DNA of 64,000 bases from Voacanga thouarsii (taxonomy: Eukaryota > Streptophyta > Magnoliopsida > Gentianales > Apocynaceae): assembly GCA_026120185.1 (NCBI GenBank), contig JANUWF010001631.1:1922001-1986000 (forward strand), written 5' to 3'. Shown here one piece after another: positions 1 to 13,500 of this stretch. Below the pieces are notes generated by a model. The model made no database searches and was not told the DNA's origin. It was given only the letters and a program-made list of their open reading frames with translations. A program made the translations under genes and the position numbers. Position 1 is the first letter of the stretch. Each line of letters starts with the position of its first letter.

Positions 1-1578
1 ATCATTACAATTGTGAACAATGTGCATAGGAACATGGATCATGGGTTTATAACCCATAATGTGACACATTTAGTATTAAATGACCCTGAATGCCATGTGA
101 GTGATGTCATTGCTGAAGTTCAGAAATTGTGGAGGATGGGTTGTTCTTATAAGAAAGCTTGGGAAGTCTAAAAGTTGTTATGGAACTTGTATATGGTGAT
201 TGGCCCTTTACGTGGACTGCCCTACCAAAATACATGCTTGTATTGCAGGATTCCAATTTTGGGACTATTGTGAGGTGGAGATACCATTGGACTAGTGTAG
301 GTGATTTGAAAGTTTTTGATTTCCTTTTCTGGGCATTCAAACCTTCAATTGTTATTTTAAATATTGTTGTCTAGTGGTATCAATTGATGGAATTCATTTA
401 AGGGGACTTTATCGAAGCAAACTGTTGGTAGCATCCACTTGAGATGCAAATAGTCACCTCTTCTCTCTTGCATTTGCCATCGTGGACGAAGAGTTATTGG
501 AGAGTTGGAGTTGGTTCTTAAAACTCCTACGTCAATATGTCATTTTGGACAGACATATATGTTTGATTTCTGATAGACATAAAGGTATAATCAATGTTGT
601 ACGCCATATGAATGAGTGGCAAGAACCTTTGGCTTTTTATTAATATTGCCTCAGGCACATAAAGGAAAATTTTCATGCCAAGTTTAAGGACATTAATTTG
701 ACAAGTTTAATGTACACTGTTGGTTTAGAGTGTAAAAGGACCAAGTGTCAATCATATTTGGATGAAATCAGGATCCAAAAAGAAGATGCATTTAAGTATT
801 TGATGGAAATTGGTTTGGAGGAATGGACTTTATCATATGATGAAGGGCATAGATATGATTCAATGACTACTAGTTTATCTGAATGCATGAACAATGTACT
901 AAAGAAAGCAATATTTCTTCCGCTAAAAGTTTTAGTTGAAACTTCATTTCAGAAGTTAATTAAATATTTTAATGAATATAGAGATGAGGCATCTAATTTG
1001 AAACACCATTTACCATCTGAAATGTAGAAGTTGTATTTTTATTTTGAGGACAAATCTAGAGGGCATGTTGTAACTGAATTTAATGCACAGATCGGTATAT
1101 ATGAGATCAAATCATTTGTTCAACAAGGGGGGTAGAAGTCTAAATGTTTATAGTGTTAATTTAATAGAGAGATCATACAGTTACCAAAAGTAGAGTATAT
1201 ATGGTATTCCTTATTCACATGGTTTTGCAGTATGTCCTCACAGCAGTTGAAACCCCATTGACTTTGTTTTGGAGTTCTATACTAGAAGGAATTATGAGTT
1301 GACATATGAGGGTCATTTTTTTTCTTGTGGCGAATGAATAATATTGGAAGCCTTCTAATTTTACGCTTGCAGTGGAAGAAATGATAAGGAATGAAGTTCC
1401 TGGCCGTCTACAAACATCGAGGATACCTTGTGATATGGATTATCGAACATCCAACTCTCCTCCAAGATGTAGCAACTGTTATAGGGGTGGACATATTAGG
1501 AGAAATTATAATAATAATAATTTTACTGTTTCGAGAGATCAGCCCTTGTCATCATCTATTCTTTCATTTTCTATTTAG
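1..1578 (+). pseudogene. MULE (Mutator-like) transposase remnant, 5' end outside window
   Basis: Broken reading frames together match a plant MuDR/MULE transposase, which cuts and moves a DNA transposon in the nucleus. In order they show the N-terminal part (SYKKAW, then ELVYGDW and FWAFKPSI near 180-345), a DDE core with SIDGIHL near 378 and LISDRHKG near 565, and the acidic-residue region SLSECMNNVLKKA near 875-910. A linker is followed by a CCHC-type zinc knuckle (CSNCYRGGHIRRN, 1470-1506) whose last cysteine is replaced by asparagine. The longest open piece is 109 codons at 698-1027. Stops and frameshifts separate the pieces, for example just after SYKKAW, in LLVAST-stop-DAN near 435, and after 1024. 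The copy is therefore dead. No terminal inverted repeats were identified. The family assignment rests on motif order and is fairly secure. Confidence 0.85.
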
Positions 1579-2299
1579 TTGTATTTTGACTACGATTTCT
1601 CTATGTACTTGCGATATTGGTATTGTTATTTTGAATGTTTCAATAGACTATATATACTATTATATTGAATGTTATTCATGTGAGAAATGTTAACTTGAAT
1701 TGCCTTGAAGGATGTGAGTCTTTTGGATGTACTGATAACTAAGGTCTATCAGTTGCATTAGTAATTGAGGTCGCATTCCACTAATGTGACCTATTATTTT
1801 CCTTTATTTCCATATTAACAGGAAAAATCAACATAAATCTGAATGCTTAAAATAGCAAAAATTATTAAAACGAAAGCATGTTAGGAAAACGAAAAATTTA
1901 CTTCTGTGATTAAGTGGCCGTCTTCATACTGGCGTAGATATTTGTATAAGGATATTTGAGGCTAGTGGCTCACGTCCTTACAAATGTCTACTGTGTCTCA
2001 TCCATGCGAAGCTTTTGATTTTCTAAAATAGTGCCCGTAGCACAGCTGGTGATGCTTGAAGCTTGGGTTTTGATCAACTTTTTTCAAAGCTTCAACGAAG
2101 CTTTCTCTTTGTGATATTTTTGCTTTGTTTTTGTGAATTGAAAAACAATGCAAAAGACCAATTGCTCCAATTAAATCATGAAACAATCACACCTTCATTT
2201 CATTTTTCATTTCCACACCCCGAGAGAGTACATCCATCTACGTAAAAACAGAAAGCACACATGCTTTATGTTATCCTTCAGGCAGAATAACACGGGATC
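1579..2299. other. No gene recognised
   Basis: Non-coding sequence between the MULE remnant and an LTR-like block. Only short ORFs on both strands, with no recognisable protein motif. It may hold the 3' part of the MULE, but no terminal repeat was found. Confidence 0.5.
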
Positions 2300-3722
2300 C
2301 ATTTTGTGTTGTCTTTTTTATATTTATTTAATTAATTAAATTAATAATTAATTTATTTAATATTTTTTTTATAAATTTTATTTTACCTTGGCCTTATTCA
2401 TTGGGTTAGATACAATTATTTATTCTTAGGCTTGAATACCCATAAATAATAAATCTCAATTATTTATTTTCTGAACTTTATTAAACAGCCCAATAAATAA
2501 TAACAAACCCAAATAGACCAAATAAAATTTCATACATTTTATCTAGTTTTAGATTAATTTTCTAATTATTCAATTTGGGCCTTGGACCCTGAATAGTTAA
2601 TTAACCAATTAAATTAGATAAAATAAATATTCTCTCGTACCTTTTATTTTATTCTAATCTAATAATAAATTAAACTAATAAAATAAAAACTTATAATTAT
2701 CAAGACCAATTCCTTAACCCAAATCCTTCGTGACTTAAGAGACATTTCGAGGACCAAAAGACACATCGCCTTGGCTACTAAAATGACCAAAATACCCTTA
2801 CTATATAAATAGTTATATTTTACATTTAAAATATTTTCTAATATCACCATAAAGAAATATTAACCCCAAGGACAATACTGCGTTAGCAAAATCTTCGACC
2901 TACATGTATAATAACTAAAGTACCCCTCTATGCATTGCCGTGCAATTAGAGAGGAAGAGTGTACTAATACCTCTCTAATAGACATCTACCATCCTTAGAC
3001 TTCTAGTCCAATGATCTACAACTCCTAAAATGTTTTCACTTTTTAAGGGGGTTATTCTAAAGCAAATATCTAAGTCATATTCCCTAGGGCCCTGAATAAT
3101 TGGATCATTCAAATAATCACAAGGGGCGATATAGTATAGAAGCTATCTTGTACAAATCTGTCTTAACTAACTAGTCACATATACCTAACATACAAGTATA
3201 TTGGTTCTACAAAAGAACCTCAACTACAGTCTATTAAAGTATATGCTTCTAATTTTGTCAGATCACTAACTTATACTCAATCGGTAAAGTATTAGTTAAC
3301 GCTATAGTAGTAATAATCTGGGTTTTTTTTAAATAGTACTTTTAAAAACCACTATTACATGTCCCGTTCTACGTATTCAAAATACGCTTATTCTATGAAG
3401 TGAGTGGATTACTCACTGACTAAAGGTAAACCATTCCCTATTTGAAATTCATAATACAATAATTTATACATGATGAGATTCCCATTCTCATCAATTGGTT
3501 AAGAACAAACATTTATGTGTTAAGTAACCCGTGATCCATACTTTACTGTGAAAGACCACCATTCACATGGATCACTTACTTAAACATAATGGATCATTTC
3601 TAAACGAAAACCGTATATAAATAAAAAGTAAATTCATAAACAAATTTTGAGAATAAATTCTTTTATTAATAAATTCGATAATTATATCATATAAACTAGT
3701 TTAAAGGGTATATATTCCAACA
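2300..3722 (-). mobile_element. AT-rich copia-type solo LTR (probable)
   Basis: The right edge reads, on the minus strand, TGTTGGAATATATACC, a typical start for long AT-rich Ty1/copia LTRs of the SIRE/Angela style. The block is AT-rich and has no significant ORF. The left edge is approximate (possibly TGTGTTG near 2305). No internal domain, primer-binding site or convincing target duplication was found, so a solo LTR is inferred. Confidence 0.5.
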
Positions 3723-4408
3723 AATCGATAGAGGTTGCATTCTACACTACAAACGGAATTCTGAGTGAAGCTACCCCGCTGTCGGAATTCCGTAGCAAAA
3801 TAGACCCATTTTCTAGAAATTCTGAGGAATTTCTATAGAAAATCTATTTTATATGGATCTTGTTCTTGTTGTGAGAGATTTTGAAACTATAATACTTTGT
3901 AAAATTTCTGAAGAAGTATCCAAAAAAAAAAAATCACAATAAATATGTGTAACAAAAATAGTTTGAAAGTGCATTTACTATTATTATTGTTGTTGTTGTT
4001 TAGTCATCTAAAAATTTATAAAAATCTCACTTTATAACTAAATTTCATTTGGGTCTCATAACTCTCAAATTGTCTTACTTTGCTATTTAGAATTTTTTTT
4101 AGTACATTTATATTAATTTTCATTAAGTTTAAATATTCTTTGTTAAGTTTGTGATGTATGATTAAAATTTCTATTAAGATACTAATCAAAATTTGTTAAC
4201 TTTTTGACGAGGCCAAGTGAAAATGACAAACTGTCACAAATTGAGATTGGGATTTGGATTAGACTAATGTGAATTAGATTGCAATTTTAAGATTTGAAAT
4301 CTACTTTTGATAGCTGTTAAAAAAAAATCTATTTTGATGATAAAATAAAAATTCGCCAGTATTTATTAACTAACGGCAGGTTTCATCCTTGTTCGGAAGA
4401 CTGCAAGA
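3723..4408 (+). promoter_or_regulatory. Upstream region and probable 5' UTR of the dehydrogenase gene
   Basis: Sequence between the upstream LTR and the start codon at 4409. It is AT-rich with no ORF and should hold the promoter and 5' UTR, which leaves under 700 bp between the LTR and the coding start. A 9-bp inverted repeat (ACGGAATTC / GAATTCCGT) lies near 3754-3790. No TATA box can be assigned with confidence. Confidence 0.4.
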
Positions 4409-4522
4409 ATGGCGATTTCTAGAGTGAGATCATTTATGCAGCTTCACAAATTTCCATGCTCTCTTGATCGCTTCTCATTAATTTGTTCATTTTCTTCGTC
4501 CGAAATTCGGTCTCGATTTGAA
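4409..4522 (+). CDS. HIBADH: HIBADH exon 1
   Basis: 38 codons ending in phase 0 at a GTAAGC donor. Encodes the start methionine and the probable mitochondrial presequence ([12 protein letters not shown] onward), rich in Ser, Arg and Phe with only two acidic residues before the last codon. The ATG is the only one upstream of the Rossmann exon that gives a targeting peptide in frame. Confidence 0.88.
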
Positions 4523-7500
4523 GTAAGCAGTGCTCGTTAAAACTTTTGGCATCTTTTGAATTTATCATCAAATTTGTGTTTTGCTTAAATTGGAAAAATG
4601 ACGAATATTTACTTTCTTTATGTTGTATATATCATATTTGTACTGTTCATGGCAAATTTCAAATGGGTTTTCGGGATTCACTTGGCATGTTCTCTATCGT
4701 TTGGTATTAGTTATAGAGGATTATCTTGCTGCGCTTGCATTCGGGTAAACTCATCAAATTACTCTTTCTTTACTTTTATATATATAATCGTCTATGTTAA
4801 GCTTAGTAGAACTATTTATTCTGGTTTGTTTTCCCATTTGAATCTGTCAAAGTGACTGGTTATGGCAGATCTGTTGAGAGTAGGCGCAGGCGGCTTTTGA
4901 GTTGTTTAGTTTGCCATTCTCCTGGAAAATTGAGCTTAGCAATGATTTGAATCCATTTGCTGTCAAATTGAATTTCTATAGGCAAGAGGATGATTTACAT
5001 GTGTACTTATCATTTTAATGGTTAAGATTTTGGACAATCCTTTACCTTTTCAAAGGTACAGGTGTTCAGGTACTCTTTTTGTGATCAAGTACCATGCCCA
5101 TTATTATCAGTTTCCTTATTCTGAATCTTGTTATTATCTGAAGTCTAGGACTGAATGGGCAAGTATGATGCTCTTCTAGCATTTTGTTATGTTAGACATA
5201 CTGATGTATGTGCTGATCTTTGACTTGTCGCAGAGAATTGGATTTGTAGGTTTGGGAAACATGGGATCCCGAATGGCAGATAATTTGATTAAGAAGGGAT
5301 ATGATGTCACTGTTCATGATGTGTAATGTCTTTAACTTATTCAGCTTGCTATTTTGGTGCATTTGACTCAACAGAATTGTCTAAGTTTGAATTGAATACT
5401 CTTTTGAATGCTGATTCCATGTTAAATATATTTAAAATTTTCAAATCAAGTTGATGACTTGTTTTGAGGAGAAGTATGGCCTAGATTTGGTGGATGCTTA
5501 GTTTGTTAAATTGGTTGTAAATGCTTTTCTGAAATCCAGATGCTTGGATTTCTTTTTGCTGAAAGGAAGCAATGGAAAAAGAATTTAAAAAAAAAAAATC
5601 ATGCTTTTTATATTTTCTTGTTTATGCTTCCATTTAGAAATATTACTTTGATCTGCCTATAATATTGTATCCTATTTAAGCTTTTTCTTCTCTCTTTCTC
5701 CTTTTTCTTGTTTTCCTTTTTTCCAATTTGTCTTCAGGAACAAAAGTACCCTGAAGATTTTCTTAGACAAGGGGATTGTCACAAAAGAGTCGCCTTTTGA
5801 AGTTGCAGAATCAAGTGATGTTGTGATAACAATGTTGCCATCTTCAGCCAATGTGAGTTTTGGATGTAATTACGTTTCTTTTTTCGGTGTTTTAGACATT
5901 GTGAATGGAGAAAAACTTATGTATGAAACTATTTGAGGCATAGTTTAGTTCACGGAAGGGAAGGAGAAGAGGAAGTAAATTTCCTATTTACCTCCACATT
6001 TACTTTCCCTCCTCATATCCTTCCATTTTAACCAAACCACACCTAAATCTAAATTGAAGGTTCTGATTTGCGTGGGTAACCATTCGGGTGAGCTCTTTCT
6101 ACAACAAGGCTCATAAGTTATTGCAAATTTCTTTTAGTCTTTCCCCCTCTAAACTTTTGAAAGGATTCAAAATATTAGTAATAGCATGATGCTTATCAAA
6201 GCAGTACTGTATGGGAAGTACCTTTCACATAGTAAAGGAGAGAAAATATTGGTGAAGAAAATAAGCTGACCTGGACCATCTTTTCTTATACATATCTTCT
6301 ACTGGTGTATATGATGTAAAAATAAGAATACTATGTTCATTAGTGGGTCTAAAACTTAGATGCCATTCTCGTCAGTCATCAAGAAAAAGGATAAAGAAAT
6401 AGAAAGGAAACAGTAACAACCAGACAAAAATTATTATTAAGCTTGATTCTGTGTTCTACTTGATAAATTGCATATTCTTCTGGATTCTATTTTAATATGA
6501 TGGCCATTTGCATTAACTTGTGCAATTGCTCTAGCATCTTATGATTCTGGTTATTATTCAAATGGTTTGACTTATTGAGTGCCATCTCTTTTGACCATCA
6601 CGTCTCCTTAGCAGAGATATGAGGCTTTGAGCATATTGTTATGCCAACTAAATGCTACTTATTTATTTTTAGACCCATAGAAATATAGTCCAAATGAGAG
6701 GTTTTGATTCTCGCCTTGCTTTCTTTTGCTATTCTAGATACATTTCAATTGCTTTTGACAAGAATTGAGAGACATGAATTTGGAGAAATATAACAAGAAT
6801 TGGGAGAAATGATCTCTATGGAAGACTTTCTTCTATATTTAATAATATACAAGATGTTGGATATAATAAGTCCCTAGCATAAAATAAGGAAAGAGTAAGC
6901 AAACTCCCATAATTATTGGGGTATCTAATCAGCTTAGTTCTAGGGAAATAACCTAACTCTTGGGATACAAAATATTCTTAAAGTATTCCTAATCATAAAT
7001 CTAATTATACAACTAATTACATGTGTTTCTCACACTCCCCCTCAAGTTGGTGACTAGGTATTATCCATTCCTAGCTTGGATATAATACTCTCAAACAATA
7101 GATTACTCAATCCCTTGGTAAGTAGATCTGCAAGTTGGCTTTGTGTAGATACATAAGCTGTGCAAATAAAGCTACTCTCTAGTTTCTCTTTGATGAAGTG
7201 TTTGTCAACTTTGATATGCTTTGTTTAATCATGTTGCACTAGGTCATGGGCTATGCTAATTGCTGACTTATTATCACAATATTTTCATTTGGCCATCCCA
7301 CTTAATCTTCAAGTCTTGAGAAGGAATTTGTAAGCATTGTAGTTCACACACATCCTAAGCCATTGCTTGGAATTCTGCTTCTACACTAGATTGGACTAGT
7401 ACATTCTACTTCTCACTACTACACGTCACAAGATTCCTACCAAGAAAGGTGCAATAGCCAAAAGTTGATCTCTGGTCAACAATTGATCTTGCATAATCAA

Positions 7501-10500
7501 CGTCTACATATGGTTCAAGTACTAGACCTCCATTTTGTTTAAACAAAATACTTTTCCTGGTGTCCCTTTGAGATATTGTAATACCTGTTGTGCTGCTTTT
7601 AAATGAACTTCCTTTTGATTATGCAGGAACTTTGATCACACTTACTGCATATGCTATATCTGGTTTTGTGTGAGATAGATAAATGAGTTTACCAACAAGG
7701 CATTTATACATTTCCTTGTTTGCTGCAACATTCTCCTCTACCTTTCCAAGTTTTAGATTCAAGTCAATTGGAGTACTCGTTGGTTTGCATACTGTCTTAC
7801 CAGTTTCTTTGGGTAGATCGGTAACATTCTTCTGTTGAGAGATGAATATACTTAGTCTAGAATGAGCTACTTTGATCCCAAGAAAATATTTCAACCTTCC
7901 TATTGCCTTGATCTCGAACTTCTTAGCCAAACACTTAGTTACCGTCTCTTTTTATCATCATTTTCAATAATTATTATGTCATTAACATACAGTAAGAGTA
8001 TTGTGACTTCTCTTCGAACTGAGTGCTTGATGGACAAAGTATGATTCCCTTGGCTTTGTTTATACCCTATGGCCATCATAACTCTGGCAAATCTCGTGAA
8101 CCATGCTCGTGGGGATTATTTAAGGCCACCTTTTTCAACTTATAATTTATGCAGCTAAATTGTTCCCATAACCTGGTGGCACTTCCATGTAAATTTTTTC
8201 CTTGAGTTCTCCATGTAGAAATGCATTCTTGATATCAAACTATTGCAACTCCAAACAGTTAGTTGCCAAAGATAAGAGAACCCTAATAGGATTCATCTTT
8301 GAAACTGGGGTGAGAGTCTCTACATTGCCAATTCATTTAGTCTGGGCATAGCCTTTGGCTACCAACCTTGCCTTATATCTATCAATTGACCCATCTTCCT
8401 TATACTTCAAAGTATAAACGCATTTACAACCCAAAGGTTTCTTTTCTATTTGCAACTTCACTAACTCCCATGTTTTGTTTTTTTCCAATGCTGCCATTTC
8501 ATCATTCATAGCTTGTTTCCAACTCTCATTAGTCAAAGCCTCAATTAGGGTTCTAGGTATGGCATTGGTATTTAGGCTAACAAGAAAGGCTCGGTGTGAC
8601 GAAGAAAATTTCTTGAAAGAAAGGATTGTGCAAGAGTGAATAGTTGTTGTTCGTGACATTCCCTAGTCCCTTTCCTAATACCAATTCAAAGGTCTTGATG
8701 AGATTCAGATATTTTGAAAAGTGTTATCTTATTTATAGGATCCAAATTGGAGGCTTGAACTTGCATAGATTCCAGAATGGCTATCTTCTTCCTTGAATCT
8801 TACCTTGCCAAATCTATTATTCTATTGTCTTTTCAAGCATAGGCATAGAATTAAATTTGGACATAGGATTGGACTCGATATAGAGCTACAATTAGACTCA
8901 AGTATAGAATTAGAAAGATGGTTGAACTCTGGCATAGAATTAGAGTTAGACTTAGGCACAGATTTCAAAGGTGGCAAGTCAAGTAATAAGAAATCCTAGA
9001 GATCTCCCCTATCCTTATCTTCTATTGTTGAAGTCTCCCTTTGAAGATAAGGAGTGGAGAAATAAGTATAATGTTCATTGAATATGACATTTGTTGAGAC
9101 AAAACTTTTGTGATGGAGGATGGTAACATTTGTAGCTTAATTGGGTTGATGAATAACCTACAAGGATATATTTTTGTGCTCTTGGGTCTAACTGCCATTG
9201 ATTTTGGCTATGAGCATGAATAAATGACATACATCCAAATGCCCTAGGAATAAGATTATTTTGTAATTTATAGACTTGAATAAAATGTTGCTAGAATTTC
9301 CATTGGACTCTTGAACCTCAAGACTTGTGAAGGCAACTTGTTTATAATATGAGTTGCTGTGAGAACGATTTCCCCCCAAAGGATTTAGGTACATTTTTTT
9401 GAAAAATGAAGGCTTAGGTTGATTCAAGGAGGTGACCATTTTTCTTTTCTACTACTTCATTTTGTTTTGGAGTATTAACACAAGATGACTCATCTATGAT
9501 CCCTTCTTTTTGAAAGTATGGAGTTAGGACTTTATTGAAATAGTTCCTAGCATTGTTTAACCTAATCCTTTTGATGTTGACTCCAAATTGATTTTTAATC
9601 ATGGAATACAAATTAGGGAGGATAGTATTGACATTGGATTTGTGTTTGAATAAAACTATCCAAGGAACATGAGTACAATTATCGTTAAAAGAAATAAGCC
9701 ATTTTGCCCTAGGAACATCAAAAGGACCTCAAATATCACTATGGTCCATGAATAAGATGAAATGGAACCAAACTTTTGATATTACTAATCGGAAAAGCGG
9801 CTTGTTTGTGTTTGGAAAGTTCACAAACATCACAATGAAAATCTTCAACATTTGAACTCTTAAAACGAAGAATGAAACAAAATTTTGACAATTTTAAAGG
9901 ATGGATGTCCAAGTTGGCAATGGTAGAGCTAGACTTTTTCTTTTTTGGATGAAACAAACTCTAAAGGAAAGGAATGAGAGAAAATGCCCTTAATCTTGTT
10001 TGATAGGTTTGGTGCATCAAGAAAGTAAATGGCCACCCTGTTATCTAGCATGTCTAATCTTTTTCTCTGAATCTTTGTTCTGAGGCTCACAATAACTATG
10101 ATGAAAAATCACATGACAATTTAAATCTTGATGAGTTTTTGGTTAATGATTAGGATTGTGGACGATTTAGGGATATGAAGAATATCTTTTAAAGTCAAAG
10201 ATGGGTTGATTTTGATGGCCCCTACTCCTACTATAGTGATCAGGTGCTGTCAACAGTGGCTATTTTCCTGCTACTTGGACATGGTGTGTCTGTGAGAAAA
10301 AGATGTGGTGAGTGGGTTATGTGATCAATAGCTCCTGAATTCATGATTTAGGAGTTAGCAAAGGTTGTTCCTGAGACATTTAAACTAATAGAGAATGAAA
10401 ACTTATCAGAGTATGCCGAGGCACAAGTTCCTGAGGGTTTGTCTCGGTTGGTAAAGAGGCACCTTACTCTCTCGACTTCTTCTTGGTTGAGACCAACAGA

Positions 10501-13500
10501 CGGGTTAGATTGGAGCATCTCTGCTGATTATGCTGTACTGTTTGTCTTTATAATCTCCAACATCTTCTCTAAGTAAAGAAACAATCTTGAGGTAATTAAA
10601 GCAATCACCAAGCCACCAGCAATGAAGTTTGGTTCAACACTGCTTTTAGAAATGATCTTGGGCAATTAAGATTGATCACTAAAAAACCAGTAATAAAGGC
10701 TGGTTGAAATCAGAAGGTTGTTGGTGGTATAAAGACTAGGAATTTATTTTGATTTACTCTCATGGATTAAAGGCCTCGTAGCTCTAATACCATGACAAGA
10801 ATTGAGAGACAAGAATTTGGAAAAATATGGCAAGAATTAAGAGAGAAGAATTTGGAGAAAAATGACAAGAATTGAGAAACAAGATTTGGGAGAAATGATT
10901 TATATGGAGGACTATATTCTATATTGAATAATACACGAGGTTATATATATACAAGTCCCCTAGCATAAAAAGTAAAGAATAATCAAAATCTCATAATTAT
11001 TGGGATATCTAATCAGCATAATTCTAGGGATATATAATATTGAAATATCTAATCAGCCTAATTCTAGTGATACAAAATATTCATAATCATACAACTAATT
11101 ATACAACCAATTACATATGTTTCTCATAGCTTTCCTAGTCTCCAATAGTCAAGTGACTAGATTAGTATGCTTTACTTGGGATAATTGCCATTTCCCCTCG
11201 CGAACTTTACTTGATTCATATATTACCCCAATTACTTTAATAAACTACTCCAACTTTCGACTAAGGTTAGACAAATTGGTTAAAATTATCATGTAAAAAT
11301 ACCTCTAACCTTAGTACATATTAATTTTCCTTTCTCTTCCATTTTTCATTTTTGTTTCCTCTTCTTTTATCCCTCTTTTCTTTGTCCTTCTTCTTCTTTC
11401 TTCCTCCTCCTCCTCCTCCCTTTTCTTCTTCTTTCTCCTTACTTTCTCACGCCACCAGCCATAAACTTTCTTCCTCCTCCTCCTCCTTCTCTTCCTTCTT
11501 CTCCTTTCTCTTGCTATACCACTACCCAATGGCCAATATTGACGGCCATTGTAGTGGAGCTTTTGCTTCAGGTGACTTCAAAGCAATGTGGCACACTCGT
11601 GAGCGTTCTTGGAAGCTTCATAGGAAGCCATCAAGCTGAGAATGGGGACAAAGAAGGGGACAATCCAAAAGTGAACAAGCCAATGTAGCAGCTGGCCAAA
11701 GTGATAAGCCACCAAAATTAGAAGCAGTTGGTTTCAACCAAGGTGAATTGGAAAAGGGTAGTGCTCCCATCAGTAGTCTAGACAAGCCCTCAAGTATTTG
11801 TTTTTTGGCATATTTAGGTGAGTTTCTGCTTTCCATTAGATTAAATATTTCGGATGCAAATTTTTATGCAACCTTTTCCACCTCTTAGATCATGGATTTA
11901 CGAGCTATTGATCATATGACACACTCACCGAATGTCCCCGTGCCAAAACAGTAGAAAAATAATCACTGCAGATGGTTCTTTGACCACTGTGGCAGGAGTT
12001 GGAAGTGTTAAAATTAACCCATTGTTAACCTTGCAGAATGTCCTTCATGTTCCTAAGCTATCTATGAATCTGATATCCGTTCAAAAACTTACTCATGACT
12101 TACGATATAATGTGGTTTTTCATCCTAATGATAACATATTTCAAGAAAAAGTTCGGGGAAGAGGATTGGACATGTTAGAGAATGGGGTGGTCTCTATTTT
12201 CTTGAAGCAAGTCAACCAATCAGCACCAAGGGTAAACAATCAGTGTCATTTATTTTCGAGTCTTTGCCATCCAATGAAGAGAAAATTTGGCTCCATCGTC
12301 GACTTGGACATCCGTCATTTAGAGTTTTTAAATTTTTGTTTCCATCTTTGTTTAAAAATTTAGATGTTAAGTCTTTTCATTGTGAAAAAAATTGAACTTG
12401 CCAAACACAAATGGATATGCTTTCCAATAAGCAATAAAAGAAGCTTAAGTCCTTTTTAATTAATTCATAATGATGTCTGGGGTCCATCTACTGTTGCTAA
12501 TATCTCTGGGGCACAATGGTTTGTTTTCTTTATTGATGATTGTCCTTGAGTTTGCTGGACGTGGTGCCACCCTTTTACCCTAACCTACACACCACAAATA
12601 ATCTTATTCCTAGAGTGTTTGGATGTACGTTATTTGTACCTGTTCAGAGTCACAACTGAGGGAAACTAGATCCAAGAGCTACAAAGTGTGTATTTGTGGG
12701 ATATTCGTCAATCTAGAAAGGTTAAAGTGTTATCATCCACCTTCTCGAATATTCTTTATTTCTATAGATACGACCTTCTGTGAACATGAATCTTACTTTC
12801 TAAACCTTTATCTTTAGGGAGAGAGGTTAGTGAGAGAATGAGAGTTTGGGTTTTGACTTGATGCTGGAACCTTTAGTTTCAAACCATCGTACTTCCTTGT
12901 CCACCAGTGATCGTGCTTGGGTTTAATTTGAGCTGTCTGAGTCTGTTATAGTCTCCTCTAAACTTGTGGTTGATCCTGTAACGATAGTTTCTGTGTCTGC
13001 TCAACCTAAAACTAAGTATATTCCCGAGGATGTTAGATATAACAAAGGTAAGATGTATACAAGGAGGAAGATGGTTGCCCCTAAATCTACTTAAGTCCAA
13101 GAGTTTGATCAGGTAATGATTTCTTGTAGAAAAATTATGGATATTTGCTCAATATAATTATGTCAGATCTATAGCTATGTTTCCTTTTCTATGTTTTTAC
13201 TTTTTTGTTTGTACAACTAGGAATCCCATAATTCATGGGATTTTGATGGTTAGGAGTGGTTTCCTAATTTTGTTTGTGCAACTCGAAGTCCTATAATTCA
13301 TGGGATCTGATAGAGGGTAGTTTCCTAATTTTCTGCTAGGATTTTTGTGTATAAAAAGGTTGAGCAACATTGTATGTACACTAGAGAGATTTCAATAGAC
13401 ATTGTTTCTGTTCCATTCACAATATAATTTCTCTTTGTTTAGATTCTGAGATTTCTGAACTCGTATTACAGATTGAAATTGAACGAGAGGTAGTGAATGA

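Larger units (their letters stand above)
6756..11128 (-). mobile_element. Ty1/copia retrotransposon, full-length but decayed (copia-1)
   Basis: LTRs at 6756-7034 and 10793-11128 begin TGACAAGAATTG and end TCTCACA/TCTCATA. The 5-bp target duplication GCTTT is perfect (6751-6755 and 11129-11133). Next to the left LTR is the polypurine tract, on the minus strand CTTGAGGGGGAG. Next to the right LTR is a primer-binding site, on the minus strand TGGTATTAGAGC, close to the initiator-Met tRNA complement used by plant copia elements. The element is antisense to the host gene inside intron 3. Its coding region is heavily mutated. Confidence 0.92.

Noticed and set aside
3745..3790. CACTACAAAC at 3745 with a nearby inverted repeat, like a CACTA transposon end
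   Set aside because: No matching opposite terminus with a 3-bp target duplication and no CACTA transposase in the window; an 8-base match is expected by chance.
4598..4855. 85-codon hydrophobic ORF in intron 1
   Set aside because: Lies wholly between a good donor and acceptor of HIBADH, has no known motif, and is T-rich, which yields spurious hydrophobic ORFs.
11311..11639. Arg/Glu-rich and Ser/Leu-rich ORFs on opposite strands
   Set aside because: Both come from a polypurine/polypyrimidine tract; only the last part of the plus-strand frame (WHTRERSW) is meaningful, as copia gag.
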